64,000 nt of DNA, taken from assembly GCA_041946825.1 (NCBI GenBank), contig JBHGBD010000017.1, positions 1 to 64,000 on the forward strand, in the 5' to 3' direction. The notes under the pieces are model-generated. The model had not been told where the DNA came from, searched no databases, and saw only the letters and a program-made list of their open reading frames with translations. How positions within the stretch are numbered: the first letter of the stretch is position 1; every line of letters begins with the position of its first letter. Origin of the DNA: CAZTHM01 sp041946825 (GTDB taxonomy: Bacteria; Acidobacteriota; Terriglobia; UBA7540). Both the position numbers and the translations under genes were made by a program. This document shows positions 23,965 to 33,038 of the stretch, one piece after another.

Positions 23965-24648
23965 ATGAGGGCAGGAAAGACATCGCGTTCGCGGCAGTCC
24001 AGTGTATCGGAAGAAGACTACCTGAAGGCAATCTATCACATGCAGTTGGAACTTCAGGAGCCCATTAGCGCACGCCTGTCGGAAGCCTTGAACGTCACCC
24101 CCCCGGCGGTGACGACAGCCCTGCGGCGGTTGGCTCGGCGTGGGCATGTGCGTTTGGAGCCCAAGGGTGGACGGATTCGCCTGACGCCCAAGGGCCGTGG
24201 CGTTGCCCAGAGCCTGGTGCTTCGTCACCGATTAGTCGAGCGGCTCCTCACGGATGTCCTGGGCATGGACTGGAAAGTCGTCCACGCCGAAGCTGAAAAG
24301 CTCGAGCATGCGATTTCCAGAGATCTCGAGCGGCGGCTGCTGGAGCGATTTGGGCGCGATTCCGCCTGTCCGCACGGCAATCCTTTCTTTGGCGGCCTTG
24401 CCAAGTTGCGCCGCCAGGGCGCTAACCCGATGGACCAGTCCAAGCCCGGGGATCGACTGCGAGTGATTCGAGTGGACGAGCGCGTCCCCGCTTTTTTGGC
24501 GTTTCTCGAAAGGCTCCAATTGCGGCCGGGAACGGAGGTGCGTGTTATCGAGAAGACCTTCGACGAAACCATGACCGTGGAGGTTCAAGGCCTCCGGCAT
24601 CATCTGGGCAAGAGCACCACGCAACAGATCTGGGTCAGGAGGATTTGA
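23965..24648 (+). CDS. DtxR/MntR family metal-dependent repressor
   Basis: 227 residues from the ATG at 23965; the open frame reaches upstream to 23632 through the arsC region and that part is not coding. SEEDYLKAIYHMQLE and NVTPPAVTTALRRLARRGHV are the winged helix; HRLVERLLTDVLGMDW and AEAEKLEHAIS are the metal-binding/dimer region, with CPHGNP. A FeoA/SH3-like C-terminal domain (LRPGTEVRVIEK) completes the long form. It probably represses metal uptake genes when Mn or Fe is plentiful. Confidence 0.9.
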   Translation: MRAGKTSRSRQSSVSEEDYLKAIYHMQLELQEPISARLSEALNVTPPAVTTALRRLARRGHVRLEPKGGRIRLTPKGRGVAQSLVLRHRLVERLLTDVLGMDWKVVHAEAEKLEHAISRDLERRLLERFGRDSACPHGNPFFGGLAKLRRQGANPMDQSKPGDRLRVIRVDERVPAFLAFLERLQLRPGTEVRVIEKTFDETMTVEVQGLRHHLGKSTTQQIWVRRI

Positions 24649-24731
24649 GCTTATCTGGCCCATAAATATCCAAATCATTAAGGGATGGTCCGGCGCTTTC
24701 TGCGATTTGCGCCGAGGTCGAAATTCTCCCA

Positions 24732-24759
24732 TTGATCTTGGGAATCAAGAGACTAAAAT
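24732..24759 (+). promoter_or_regulatory. Promoter-like element before the kinase-cyclase gene
   Basis: TTGATC (24732-24737) and TAAAAT (24754-24759) are 16 bases apart. An alternative extended -10, TGCTATGAT, lies at 24793-24801. Either could start the transcript of the gene at 24924. Apart from these, the 275-base gap holds only the GGGAG ribosome binding site. Confidence 0.45.
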
Positions 24760-24923
24760 GCGCCGGGAGACGCGCCGAGATTTCTGGACTTGTGCTATGA
24801 TGAGGGGCACCTGAAGGGCAAGCGTCGCGAATGAGGAGGCGGCAGGACGATTTTTTCCTGGCTGAATCCTGTAACGAGGAAAGTCGGTAGACCAGAGAAT
24901 TCTTTCGATAGGGAGCAAGGCCC

Positions 24924-26882
24924 TTGGCGTCCAAGGCAGGTTCTGCCGCGCTCGTTCCCATAAGGCTCATTCAACGGCTTGGGGGATGGGCGCTCATTCT
25001 GGGCATCCTGGCATTTCTCGCCCTCTTTGGCCTGCAATTCTCTCACTCTCCCAAACTGGATACTGCAACACTGATTATCCGCCTGCGTTCTTTTGGGGAT
25101 CCTCTTCTCTATGACATTGGGTCGTGGGTGGGTGTGAGTTGGCCCGCCGCGGAGGGCTCGTATACCTTTCTGCCCCTGGTCGTCGCGCTTCTCACTTGGG
25201 GAATCAAGGTGGGTTGGGACGCCGCCATGCAGTGGGTCTACAACTTTGTCGAGAAAGCAACGGGCGCCAAGAAGAAGGAAGAGGAAGGGACGCTGATTCC
25301 TGGACTGGGTGGTCGAGTAGCCGACTCGAAGCGTTCCCGTGAAGAACTCCTGAAACGTTACCGCGAGCTCGAAGACGCGCTGAAATCCTCCAAGCGTAAA
25401 CGCTGCGCGTTCCTTTCCATTGACGTGGTGGGCTCCACCAAGATGAAGCAGGGCGAGACCGACACGGCGATTGCCGCGACCTTCCAGGCTTACGAGGAAA
25501 TGCTCAACAAAATCTTCCAGGAGCACGGAGCTTGGAAGGTGGCGTGGACTCCCGACGGCGTGATGGTCTGCTTCCTCCAGCTCGATCTCGCCGTCGCCGC
25601 CGGGCAGCAGGTGTTGAAAAGCCTGAAGGAGTTCAACGCCACCGATAACAAGTTGCGAACATCGTTTCGCGTGCGCTGCGGGCTGAATGAAGGCGAAGTC
25701 GCCATCTACGAAGACAGCAAGCTGGAAAAAGTCGCCGACCACGTGATTGACGTGGCGGGCCACATGCAGAAGCAGGGCGCGCCAGGCACGCTCTGGCTGG
25801 GCGCGGAAGTTTACAACGTCCTGGGCGACAAATCCGGCTTTCGCGCCACGGGCGAAGTCGTGGACGGCTTGGAAGCCTACGAGTGGTCCGCGGAGCCTTC
25901 TCGCGCTCGAGCTGCCACGGAAGGAACCGGAGCCGGACAGCGCAAGGCTCCCGCGATTGCCCAGCCGACACGGCTCGGCGCTCCGCCCAGTGTCGAGGGA
26001 ATGCGGATCGGCCGCTACGAAATCATCAGCGAACTGGGCCGCGGCGCGATGGGCGCGGTCTACAAGGCGCGCGATCCGCAGATCGGTCGCACGGTGGCCA
26101 TCAAGATCATCCTGGCCACCAATCAGACTCCCGAGGAGCTGGAGGAATACAAGATGCGCTTCTATCGCGAGGCGCAGACTGCCGGCCAGATGTCTCACCA
26201 GGGCATCGTCACCATCTACGACGTCGCCGAAGACGAATTCGGCCAGCCTTATCTGGTGATGGAATTCATCGAGGGCGTGACTCTCGACAAGCTGCTGCCC
26301 GCCGGCGGCCAGGGACGCGCGCAAAAACCGCGCCCTATTAAGGAGTCGCTCGATATCGCCATCCAGGTGGCCGACGCCCTTGAGTATGCTCATCGGCGGA
26401 ATGTTATCCACCGCGACATCAAGCCCGCCAATATCCTGGTCACATCAGAGGGCAAGGCCAAAATCGCCGACTTCGGCATCGCGAAGCTGGCGGGGACAAC
26501 GATGACTCACACCGGCCTCCTGGTGGGGACGCCGGCGTTCATGTCGCCGGAGCAGATTACCGGCGGACAGGTGGACGCGCGCAGCGACATCTTTTCGTTC
26601 GGCATCGTTCTCTACTGGATGTGCACCGGCACCAAGCCCTTCGCCGGCCAGGCCATTACGGAAGTCGCTTACAAAGTTGTGCACGCTCAGCCCACACCCG
26701 TCCGTCAACTGAACGCCGACCTGCCCCACGGCATCGACGCCGTCCTGCAGCGCTGTCTTGCCAAGAAACCCGACGATCGATATCAGACCGCTCGCGACCT
26801 GGCACGCGACCTCGAGAACCTGAAAGCGATGATGATCGTCGGCGCGGCACCGCAAGCCACCACTCCCCGGACAGCCGTGTGA
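24924..26882 (+). CDS. Membrane cyclase-like domain fused to Ser/Thr protein kinase
   Basis: 652 residues, starting at a TTG with GGGAG about eight bases upstream. Two membrane spans occur at about 20-40 and 75-95. A class III nucleotidyl cyclase-like domain follows (about 160-330): both metal aspartates are present (FLSIDVVGSTKMK and TPDGVMVCF), but the usual N and R of the VNxAxR motif are replaced in HVIDVAGHMQ. The C-terminal kinase (about 364-635) is complete: GRGAMGAVYKA, VAIKI, HRDIKPAN, DFGIAKL and MSPEQ. The kinase is probably active; the cyclase part may be a regulatory or non-standard one. Confidence 0.9.
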   Translation: MASKAGSAALVPIRLIQRLGGWALILGILAFLALFGLQFSHSPKLDTATLIIRLRSFGDPLLYDIGSWVGVSWPAAEGSYTFLPLVVALLTWGIKVGWDAAMQWVYNFVEKATGAKKKEEEGTLIPGLGGRVADSKRSREELLKRYRELEDALKSSKRKRCAFLSIDVVGSTKMKQGETDTAIAATFQAYEEMLNKIFQEHGAWKVAWTPDGVMVCFLQLDLAVAAGQQVLKSLKEFNATDNKLRTSFRVRCGLNEGEVAIYEDSKLEKVADHVIDVAGHMQKQGAPGTLWLGAEVYNVLGDKSGFRATGEVVDGLEAYEWSAEPSRARAATEGTGAGQRKAPAIAQPTRLGAPPSVEGMRIGRYEIISELGRGAMGAVYKARDPQIGRTVAIKIILATNQTPEELEEYKMRFYREAQTAGQMSHQGIVTIYDVAEDEFGQPYLVMEFIEGVTLDKLLPAGGQGRAQKPRPIKESLDIAIQVADALEYAHRRNVIHRDIKPANILVTSEGKAKIADFGIAKLAGTTMTHTGLLVGTPAFMSPEQITGGQVDARSDIFSFGIVLYWMCTGTKPFAGQAITEVAYKVVHAQPTPVRQLNADLPHGIDAVLQRCLAKKPDDRYQTARDLARDLENLKAMMIVGAAPQATTPRTAV

Positions 26883-26898
26883 TTCTCAGGAGGACAAT

Positions 26899-27351
26899 AT
26901 GCGAGAGCATCCCGACCATCATGACGCCGAGCTTTTGTTAAAGCTCTACGACCTTCGACGTGAGGAGAAACTCCGCCAGGCGCGCAAGTGGTTCGTTAAG
27001 GAGTTTCATCCCAAAACGCTGGAGGAGGTCAACGATCGTTTCCCCATGGGTTCACAGGAGAACGACTACTTCCGCATGCTTATCAGCTATTGGGAAATGG
27101 CCGCCTCGATCGTGAACAATGGACTTATCAAGGAAGAATTCTTCTTTGAGAACACCGCGGAGTTCTTCCTGGTGTGGGAGCGCCTCAAACCGATTATCAC
27201 CGCAGCCCGCACTAACCGCAAGAATCCTCATTTGTGGGCCAACCTCGAGGCGCTGGCGGGCAAATACGAAAAGTGGATGAAAAATCGCGCCCCGGAAGCC
27301 CTGGATGTCTTCCGCAAGCTGATCGTCGGGTCGGCCCCGCCAAAATCCTAG
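26899..27351 (+). CDS. Small DUF4760-like helical protein
   Basis: 150 residues with AGGAGG before the ATG, 16 bases after the kinase gene, so probably co-transcribed. The product is helical and rich in aromatic and charged residues (LYDLRREEKLRQARKWFVKE, VWERLKPIITAART), with no membrane span. It looks like the DUF4760 group; its role is unknown. The pairing with a kinase makes it a candidate substrate or partner, by position only. Confidence 0.75.
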   Translation: MREHPDHHDAELLLKLYDLRREEKLRQARKWFVKEFHPKTLEEVNDRFPMGSQENDYFRMLISYWEMAASIVNNGLIKEEFFFENTAEFFLVWERLKPIITAARTNRKNPHLWANLEALAGKYEKWMKNRAPEALDVFRKLIVGSAPPKS

Positions 27352-27432
27352 ATCTTTCCGGAGGCTCGCGAAGAATCCTCGCAGGGTTGACTTCGGTTAT
27401 CTCAGCGAGCACAATAACTGCAGGCAAGTCAG

Positions 27433-28551
27433 ATGGGCGTTGCGCGAGTCGAACCGAAATTGCACGAAGCACGCTGGTGGGAAGCGCTACCTTCCGGTAA
27501 GCTGCACTGTTACCTTTGCCCACGCCATTGCCAGATCGGCGAGGGCCTGACCGGGTTCTGCTTCATTCGCAAGAACATCGGCGGCAAGCTCTACAACCTC
27601 GGTTACGCGCAGCCCGCCGCGGTCCAGGTCGATCCGATCGAAAAGAAGCCGCTCAATCACTTCCTGCCCGGCACCAAGATCTTCTCAATGGGCACCGCCG
27701 GGTGCAATATGGGCTGCTTCTTCTGCCAGAACTGGGACATCTCGAAATCGAAATCCGACCAGGTGAATTCGTATCGCCTCGAACCCGAAGCCGTCGTGCT
27801 CTCCGCCATCGAATATGGCTGCCCGAGTCTTGCCTTCACCTACAACGAGCCGACCATCTGGGGCGAGTACGTCGTGGATATCGCCAAGGTCGCCCACCAG
27901 ATGGGACTCAAGACCGTGATGGTCACCAACGGCTACATCACGCGCGAGGCCATCATTGATGTGTACCAGCACATCGACGCTGCGAACGTGGATCTTAAGG
28001 CTTTCACGGAAAACTTCTATTCCAGGATTACGCTCACCCACTTGCAGCCGGTGCTCGACACGCTGGTCGCCCTGCGGACCGAAACCAGCGTCTGGTTTGA
28101 GTTGACTAACCTCATTATCCCCACGCTGAACGACTCGACGGAAGAGGTCAAGGAGCTCAGCGGCTGGGTCCTCGAAAATCTCGGCGACGATGTGCCGTTG
28201 CACTTCACGGCGTTTCATCCCGACTTCAAGCTGCGCGACAAGCCGCGCACGCCGCCCGAGACGATCCATCGCGCGCGACGCATTGCCATGGAGATGGGCC
28301 TGAAATACGTGTACGAAGGGAACATCTTTTCAGATGGCGCGAACACCGTCTGCCCGGGCTGCAAGCGCGTCGTGGCGCGACGCTCCTGGCACGACGTCAC
28401 TTCTCTTGCGATCAGCGAAGATGGAAGTTGCCGCCGCTGTGGCTACAAAATCTCCGGCCACTTCGCGCGCCCCGCGCCGCCCTCCCGCGCTGCCGTCCAC
28501 GCCCTTCGCAAGAACGTCGAAGCCCTCCAAGGCGCAGACCGGGTCGTCTGA
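27433..28551 (+). CDS. amrS: AmmeMemoRadiSam system radical SAM enzyme
   Basis: 372 residues. The radical SAM cysteines are in GTAGCNMGCFFCQNWDIS (C-x3-C-x2-C, about residue 90). An N-terminal Cys cluster (HCYLCPRHCQIGEG) and a C-terminal zinc-like pair (CPGCK, CRRCG) are also seen. The AmmeMemoRadiSam proteins are conserved but their reaction is uncertain. AmmeMemo (AmrA/AmrB) partners are not in this window. The ribosome binding site is weak. Confidence 0.9.
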   Translation: MGVARVEPKLHEARWWEALPSGKLHCYLCPRHCQIGEGLTGFCFIRKNIGGKLYNLGYAQPAAVQVDPIEKKPLNHFLPGTKIFSMGTAGCNMGCFFCQNWDISKSKSDQVNSYRLEPEAVVLSAIEYGCPSLAFTYNEPTIWGEYVVDIAKVAHQMGLKTVMVTNGYITREAIIDVYQHIDAANVDLKAFTENFYSRITLTHLQPVLDTLVALRTETSVWFELTNLIIPTLNDSTEEVKELSGWVLENLGDDVPLHFTAFHPDFKLRDKPRTPPETIHRARRIAMEMGLKYVYEGNIFSDGANTVCPGCKRVVARRSWHDVTSLAISEDGSCRRCGYKISGHFARPAPPSRAAVHALRKNVEALQGADRVV

Positions 28552-28567
28552 CACCCGCACCTTGAAC

Positions 28568-29254
28568 CTATCTCAATCCAAAGAAGAAGTACCCCGGCCC
28601 GACGCGCATGTTGTGAATGAGCGAGGCGGGGGAGAGCGCGGCGATGAGAAATCCACCCACCGTCTGCGCCAGCGCGAGGGGCCAGATGTTGCGATGGCGC
28701 GCGAAGACTTCGGCGAGGATAAAGCCGCCCAGAGTCGTTGCGGCCATCAGGATGGGATTCGGAATGTGCGCGGCTCCGAAAAGAAGCGCGACGAGCAGAG
28801 AGCTCAGGTGGCGGTTCGGAGTCAAACGCATCAGGCGGGAATGAAAATACGACTGCGCGACATATTGTTGAAAGGCGCACCAGATGAAATACCCGCCGAA
28901 GGAAACGAGCGTCCGCCACGTCGGAGCAATCAGAGATAGCTTGCCGAACGCAAATCCCAGAATCACCACGGGCACATAAATTTCCGCCGCAAGCGGAAGG
29001 ATGATTCGTGCGCTGGCGCGGATCTCGAAAGAGGTCAGCCCGAGGCGGTCCAGTGTGTCGCGATGCGCAAAGTGACTGGCCAGAACGGCGACAATCAGGT
29101 AGACCCAGGCGTGCGGATGCGTGAACTGCCAGCGCCAGATGTAGAGTAGAATGCCAGCGTAAACCAGCAGGATCTCGAGCGCCGCGGCCCACAGTGGAAC
29201 GTGCCGCGCCGCGCGATGTGGAACAATTCCCGATTGCGAGATGGAGGAGCTCAT
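28568..29254 (-). CDS. CPBP-like membrane protein, catalytic Glu pair replaced
   Basis: 228 residues from the ATG at 29254, with about six to seven hydrophobic spans. The C-terminal half follows CPBP (Abi) intramembrane proteases: FGAAHIPNPILMAATTLGGF and RHRNIWPLALAQTVGGF. The first motif, normally EExxxR, reads FQQYVAQSYFHSRL, so the Glu pair is Gln-Gln. Protease activity is doubtful; it might work as a binding protein. It is divergent from the phosphodiesterase gene with nearly no gap. Confidence 0.75.
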   Translation of the reverse strand: MSSSISQSGIVPHRAARHVPLWAAALEILLVYAGILLYIWRWQFTHPHAWVYLIVAVLASHFAHRDTLDRLGLTSFEIRASARIILPLAAEIYVPVVILGFAFGKLSLIAPTWRTLVSFGGYFIWCAFQQYVAQSYFHSRLMRLTPNRHLSSLLVALLFGAAHIPNPILMAATTLGGFILAEVFARHRNIWPLALAQTVGGFLIAALSPASLIHNMRVGPGYFFFGLR

Positions 29255-29303
29255 CAGCGTGCGAAAATCAATTGTAGGGCAAGGAATCAGGAGTTGGAAA
29301 TCG

Positions 29304-30677
29304 ATGCGTTGCAAGGCGCTTGGATCAGGCCTTGTCTTTCTGGTCGGAATCCTTGCCGTACTGGCTTCGCAATCCAGCGCACAGAATCCCCGCGCGGACC
29401 AAGCTTCCGCGGCCCGGCACGCCCTCGTCATCTCGGTCGACGGCATGGGCGCGAGCTGGTACACGGATCCGCCGCCGAACATGCGCATCCCCAACCTCCA
29501 GAAGCTGATGGCGGGGGGAAGTTTCGCCGAAGGTGTTGAGGGCGTCTACCCGTCGGTGACCTACCCTTCCCACACGACCCTCGTGACGGGCCGCATGCCC
29601 GGCGAACATGGGGTCTATACGAACCTCTCTTCGCGCGAGGCAGGGAAGAATGTCGGAGATTGGTTCTGGAACGCTTCGGCCATTAAAGTCCCGACGCTTT
29701 GGGACGAAGCTCAAAGGAACGGCCTGACGAGCGCTACGGTCTTCTGGCCTGCGACCGTGGACGGGCGCATCACGTGGAACATCCCGGAGGTCTGGGATCC
29801 GTCCAAGGGTATGACCGGCGATCCGCTTTACATCGCGAAGTTCGCCACTCCGGGGCTGCTTTTCGAAGCCGGGCTTGAACTCGGCCCGCCGAAGGCCGGC
29901 GAAGACGAGGATTTGACACGGGCCAGGCTCGCAGCGTTTATCCTGAAGCGGAAAAAACCGAATCTGCTTCTGCTCCATCTGGCGGCGCTGGACGAGGCTG
30001 AGCACGGTCATGGACCGCGCAGCACCGAGGCCACTGCGACACTCGAAAACAGCGACGCGCGCATCGGCGAACTTCTTGCCGCGGTCAAAGAGGCGGGGCT
30101 CGAGAATTCGACGGATGTGTTCGTCGTGTCCGACCACGGTTTCTTGCCGGTCGAGCGCGTGATTAATCCCAACGTTTTGCTTGCGAAGGCCGGCTTGCTT
30201 CAGATTGACGCCAGGGGAAAGATTGTCGGCGGAAAAGTCGCGACTATTGCCACCGGTGGTGCTTTCTTCATCTACTGGCCGGAATCGCAGAATCCCCAGA
30301 GGGAGGTTGAGGTTGCGCTGAAGCCCCTGCGCGATCAGGGCGTGCTCTGGAGCGTCCTCGGCCGCGCGGCGCTTGCGGATCTGGGCGCTGAGCCGGCTAT
30401 CCGCATCGCGCTCGAAGCTCCGTCCGGCACGGGGTTTGACGACGAGGCGCGAGGCGAAGTGATCGTTACTCGCACGAAGCGCGGCGGCACGCACGGCTAT
30501 CTGCCGTTTCGCGCTGGATTGGAATCGGCGTTTATCGCCTGTGGTCCCCGCATCAAAAAGGGTGTGAACCTTCACCGCATCCGCATGACAGCCATCGCGC
30601 CGACAATTCTGCGGTCCCTTGGAATCTTAGATCCGCAGTTCGGTGGGCAGCCGCCGCTCACCGACATCTTCAAGTAG
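29304..30677 (+). CDS. Secreted nucleotide pyrophosphatase/phosphodiesterase (NPP-like)
   Basis: 457 residues from the ATG at 29304. A signal peptide (KALGSGLVFLVGILAVLAS) directs it outside the cytoplasm. The alkaline-phosphatase-superfamily sites are VISVDGMGASW, the nucleophile threonine in YPSHTTLVTGRMPGEHG, LHLAALDEAEHGHGP, VVSDHGF and GGTHGYLP, all metal ligands in order. It probably splits phosphodiester or pyrophosphate bonds in nucleotides or lipids. An ATG at 29241 is possible but would overlap the divergent gene. Confidence 0.9.
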   Translation: MRCKALGSGLVFLVGILAVLASQSSAQNPRADQASAARHALVISVDGMGASWYTDPPPNMRIPNLQKLMAGGSFAEGVEGVYPSVTYPSHTTLVTGRMPGEHGVYTNLSSREAGKNVGDWFWNASAIKVPTLWDEAQRNGLTSATVFWPATVDGRITWNIPEVWDPSKGMTGDPLYIAKFATPGLLFEAGLELGPPKAGEDEDLTRARLAAFILKRKKPNLLLLHLAALDEAEHGHGPRSTEATATLENSDARIGELLAAVKEAGLENSTDVFVVSDHGFLPVERVINPNVLLAKAGLLQIDARGKIVGGKVATIATGGAFFIYWPESQNPQREVEVALKPLRDQGVLWSVLGRAALADLGAEPAIRIALEAPSGTGFDDEARGEVIVTRTKRGGTHGYLPFRAGLESAFIACGPRIKKGVNLHRIRMTAIAPTILRSLGILDPQFGGQPPLTDIFK

Positions 30678-30846
30678 AGGGAAGCCAAGCGCTCGTCGCC
30701 GGTCAGCGAGTCGCTATTAGACCGAAGGCCGGTGGCGCGGCCGCGAGCGCGCGGGCATGACGAGTTGCTGGCGCGATGTTATCGGAGCGCGTTCCTGTTC
30801 CACTGGCATTCCCGGAAATGCCGGGGCGGCCTTGGCGCTCGGCGGG

Positions 30847-31869
30847 TCAGAAGAGCCCGCCGAGATTGAGCACCACAACTGAAACCAGAACCACGGCCGC
30901 TCCCGCGGCCAGCAAACGTCGCGTGCCGGACGATGTGCCTTTCCATTCGCCAGTCAGCAACCCCAGCGAATTCGAGGCGAGGATCATGGCCGCAATCAGA
31001 AGGGTGTAACCGAGCGAGGTCCCGTACTTCCCCACAAGTGTCGCGCCGATTCCGTAAGTGACCATTCCGCCCAGCCACAAGACTGCCATCGCCCCAGCGA
31101 GAAGGACTTCGCGACCCCGGCCTGCTTCGGCAAACAAACGGTAGTGCCGGTCACGAACGAGCAGGTAGAGGCAATAGACGAGATTGGGAATGAAGCCTGC
31201 GCCGAGCACCAATGCCCACACCGCGTAAGTCGAAGTCACCGTGCTCGCGCCATGAGCAAGACCGCTGCGTTGCACATCGCCGCCAAAGGCGAACCCGAGA
31301 TTAATGTTCGATCCGAAGATGCCGGTGAAGATGCAGATGCCGAGCCCCACCGCAAAGCTGCGCGCGGCGCTGGTTGCGGCGTTCGGCGTGGCCTGCTCTC
31401 TTTCGCGGCGACGCCCCGCCGCGCCGTAGAGCGCCAGCCCGGCGAAGAGAATCGGCATGCTCACAAGCAATAAAAGCCCGCGCGGTCTTAGGAGATCTCC
31501 GGGACTCAGGACGAGGAGTGGGATCAAGGCACCCGACAAACAGGACAAACCCGCGACGACTGAGAAGGCCAACGCCATGCCGACAGCACTAATCCCCAGG
31601 CCGAACGTCACCTGGGCGATCCCCCAAAAGAAACCGAATGTCAAGGGAAGCAACAGCGCGCGGCTGGGCACAGAGCTGTACACGCCGCGGAGGTCGGGCA
31701 CGAATCCACCGGCAAGAATCCAGGGCAGCGCGAGCAGCGCGAAGAAGGTGAAAGCCAGCCAGGTGTTTTCCCACTTCCAGCGCGCGTACTTCATGGGCAA
31801 GGGAAAACATCCATTCATTGCGCCGCCCAGAAAAATGAGCGCCATCCCCAGCCAGAAATGTTCAGTCAT
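30847..31869 (-). CDS. RhaT-type sugar-proton symporter 1
   Basis: 340 residues with about ten membrane spans. Signature parts of the L-rhamnose-H+ symporter family are FPLPMKYARWKWENTW near the N terminus and GSNINLGFAFG near the middle. The substrate cannot be read from sequence; rhamnose is not implied, because no rhaBAD-type genes are present. GGAG lies nine bases before the ATG. It is the last gene of a five-gene minus-strand operon and is a distant paralogue of the neighbour upstream. Confidence 0.88.
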   Translation of the reverse strand: MTEHFWLGMALIFLGGAMNGCFPLPMKYARWKWENTWLAFTFFALLALPWILAGGFVPDLRGVYSSVPSRALLLPLTFGFFWGIAQVTFGLGISAVGMALAFSVVAGLSCLSGALIPLLVLSPGDLLRPRGLLLLVSMPILFAGLALYGAAGRRREREQATPNAATSAARSFAVGLGICIFTGIFGSNINLGFAFGGDVQRSGLAHGASTVTSTYAVWALVLGAGFIPNLVYCLYLLVRDRHYRLFAEAGRGREVLLAGAMAVLWLGGMVTYGIGATLVGKYGTSLGYTLLIAAMILASNSLGLLTGEWKGTSSGTRRLLAAGAAVVLVSVVVLNLGGLF

Positions 31870-31941
31870 GAGAGTATTCTCCGAACTCTTCGAGAGAATG
31901 TACGCGAGGTGCTTCAGGCGAGGATTCGAATCACGATCTGG

Positions 31942-32970
31942 TTAACGCATACCCAAACCGACTATGAACATCGAAACGATCAGAAGAGTCAAGCCCACGC
32001 CCATGATTTTGAGCGGCCGGCTGCCGGCGCCTCGCCATTCACCGGTCAATAGTCCCCAAAGATTCGCGACCATAACCATCAACGACATCACCAGCGCCCA
32101 GCCGACCGAAGAGCCGATGTCGCCGAGGGCGTTTGCGCCCATGCCGTAAAGCAGCATTCCACCCAGCCACATCGCTCCCATGCAGGCGGCGAGCAAATGG
32201 TTGCGGCCGGTTCCCGGCAACAGAAATCGTCCGGCCGTGCGGTTCTTTGCCAGGAGAAATACGCAGTAGGTTCCACTGCAAAGAAACGGAGGGAAGGTAA
32301 GGAGGGCCCACAACGGATAGGATGCGTACCGCTGCGCCGTTCCGAACCTGGTCGCCGTGGCGGTAATTTCCGCTCCAAAGGCGAAGCCCAGGTTTCCGCA
32401 AGTGCAAAGCAGCCCCGATAGAATACAAAGCGTCAAGCCGAGCCCGAAAGATCCGCCCGAAGGGGAGTCGGCGGCATCTCCGTCCGTCGTTGAGGCTCTG
32501 TCCCGCAATTTTCCCGCCCAGCTGCACACGGCGATGCCCACCAATGCGACCACCACGCCAGCCATGACTTTTGTCCCTTGGGGAGATGTCAGGCTCACGC
32601 GTGAAACCGCGAGCAGCGGGATCAGCGTTCCCAAGGCAGCCGTCAACCCGATGACGAGGGCAAATCCCAGAGCGAGTCCGACGTATTTCACGCCGAGGCC
32701 CATCAAAAGCCCGCCCAATCCCCATCCCAGTCCCCACAGGAATGTCTTGAGCAGAGTGGCGCCGCTGGTGGTGGCGAGTATCTGTTGCAGTTGCGGGACA
32801 GTGAGCAATGCCACCAACCACGGGAGCACCAAATACCCCGAGACGGAAAAGCCCAACCAAGTATTCTCCCACTCCCACTCGTGGGTGTATTTGATCGGCA
32901 GCATGAATGTGCCCTGAAGAAGACCTGCGGCCAGGATCAGAATGATTCCCGAAGCGGTGCTTTCCGTCAC
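31942..32970 (-). CDS. RhaT-type sugar-proton symporter 2
   Basis: 342 residues from a GTG at 32970, chosen because GGAGGG is seven bases upstream; a TTG at 33003 is in frame but lacks a site. About ten membrane spans with RhaT features (FMLPIKYTHEWEWENTW; CGNLGFAFG). It shares the overall pattern with the downstream copy but is well diverged, which suggests two subunits or two substrates more than a recent duplication. Confidence 0.88.
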   Translation of the reverse strand: MTESTASGIILILAAGLLQGTFMLPIKYTHEWEWENTWLGFSVSGYLVLPWLVALLTVPQLQQILATTSGATLLKTFLWGLGWGLGGLLMGLGVKYVGLALGFALVIGLTAALGTLIPLLAVSRVSLTSPQGTKVMAGVVVALVGIAVCSWAGKLRDRASTTDGDAADSPSGGSFGLGLTLCILSGLLCTCGNLGFAFGAEITATATRFGTAQRYASYPLWALLTFPPFLCSGTYCVFLLAKNRTAGRFLLPGTGRNHLLAACMGAMWLGGMLLYGMGANALGDIGSSVGWALVMSLMVMVANLWGLLTGEWRGAGSRPLKIMGVGLTLLIVSMFIVGLGMR

Positions 32971-33038
32971 GAGAATCCCTCCGGTGCGATGGGGCGTTGA
33001 CAAGCTCAGTGGTTCATGGATTTGGCACCGCCGCTTTA

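Noticed and set aside
24795..26411. Antisense open frame (538 codons) opposite the kinase-cyclase gene
   Set aside because: The sense strand encodes complete kinase motifs; a long stop-free antisense frame is expected in GC-rich coding DNA.
24924..26882. Functional adenylate cyclase
   Set aside because: Key transition-state residues of class III cyclases are replaced, so I describe the domain as cyclase-like only.
29325..30575. Antisense open frame (416 codons) opposite the phosphodiesterase gene
   Set aside because: The plus strand has a signal peptide and all metal-binding motifs of the NPP family.
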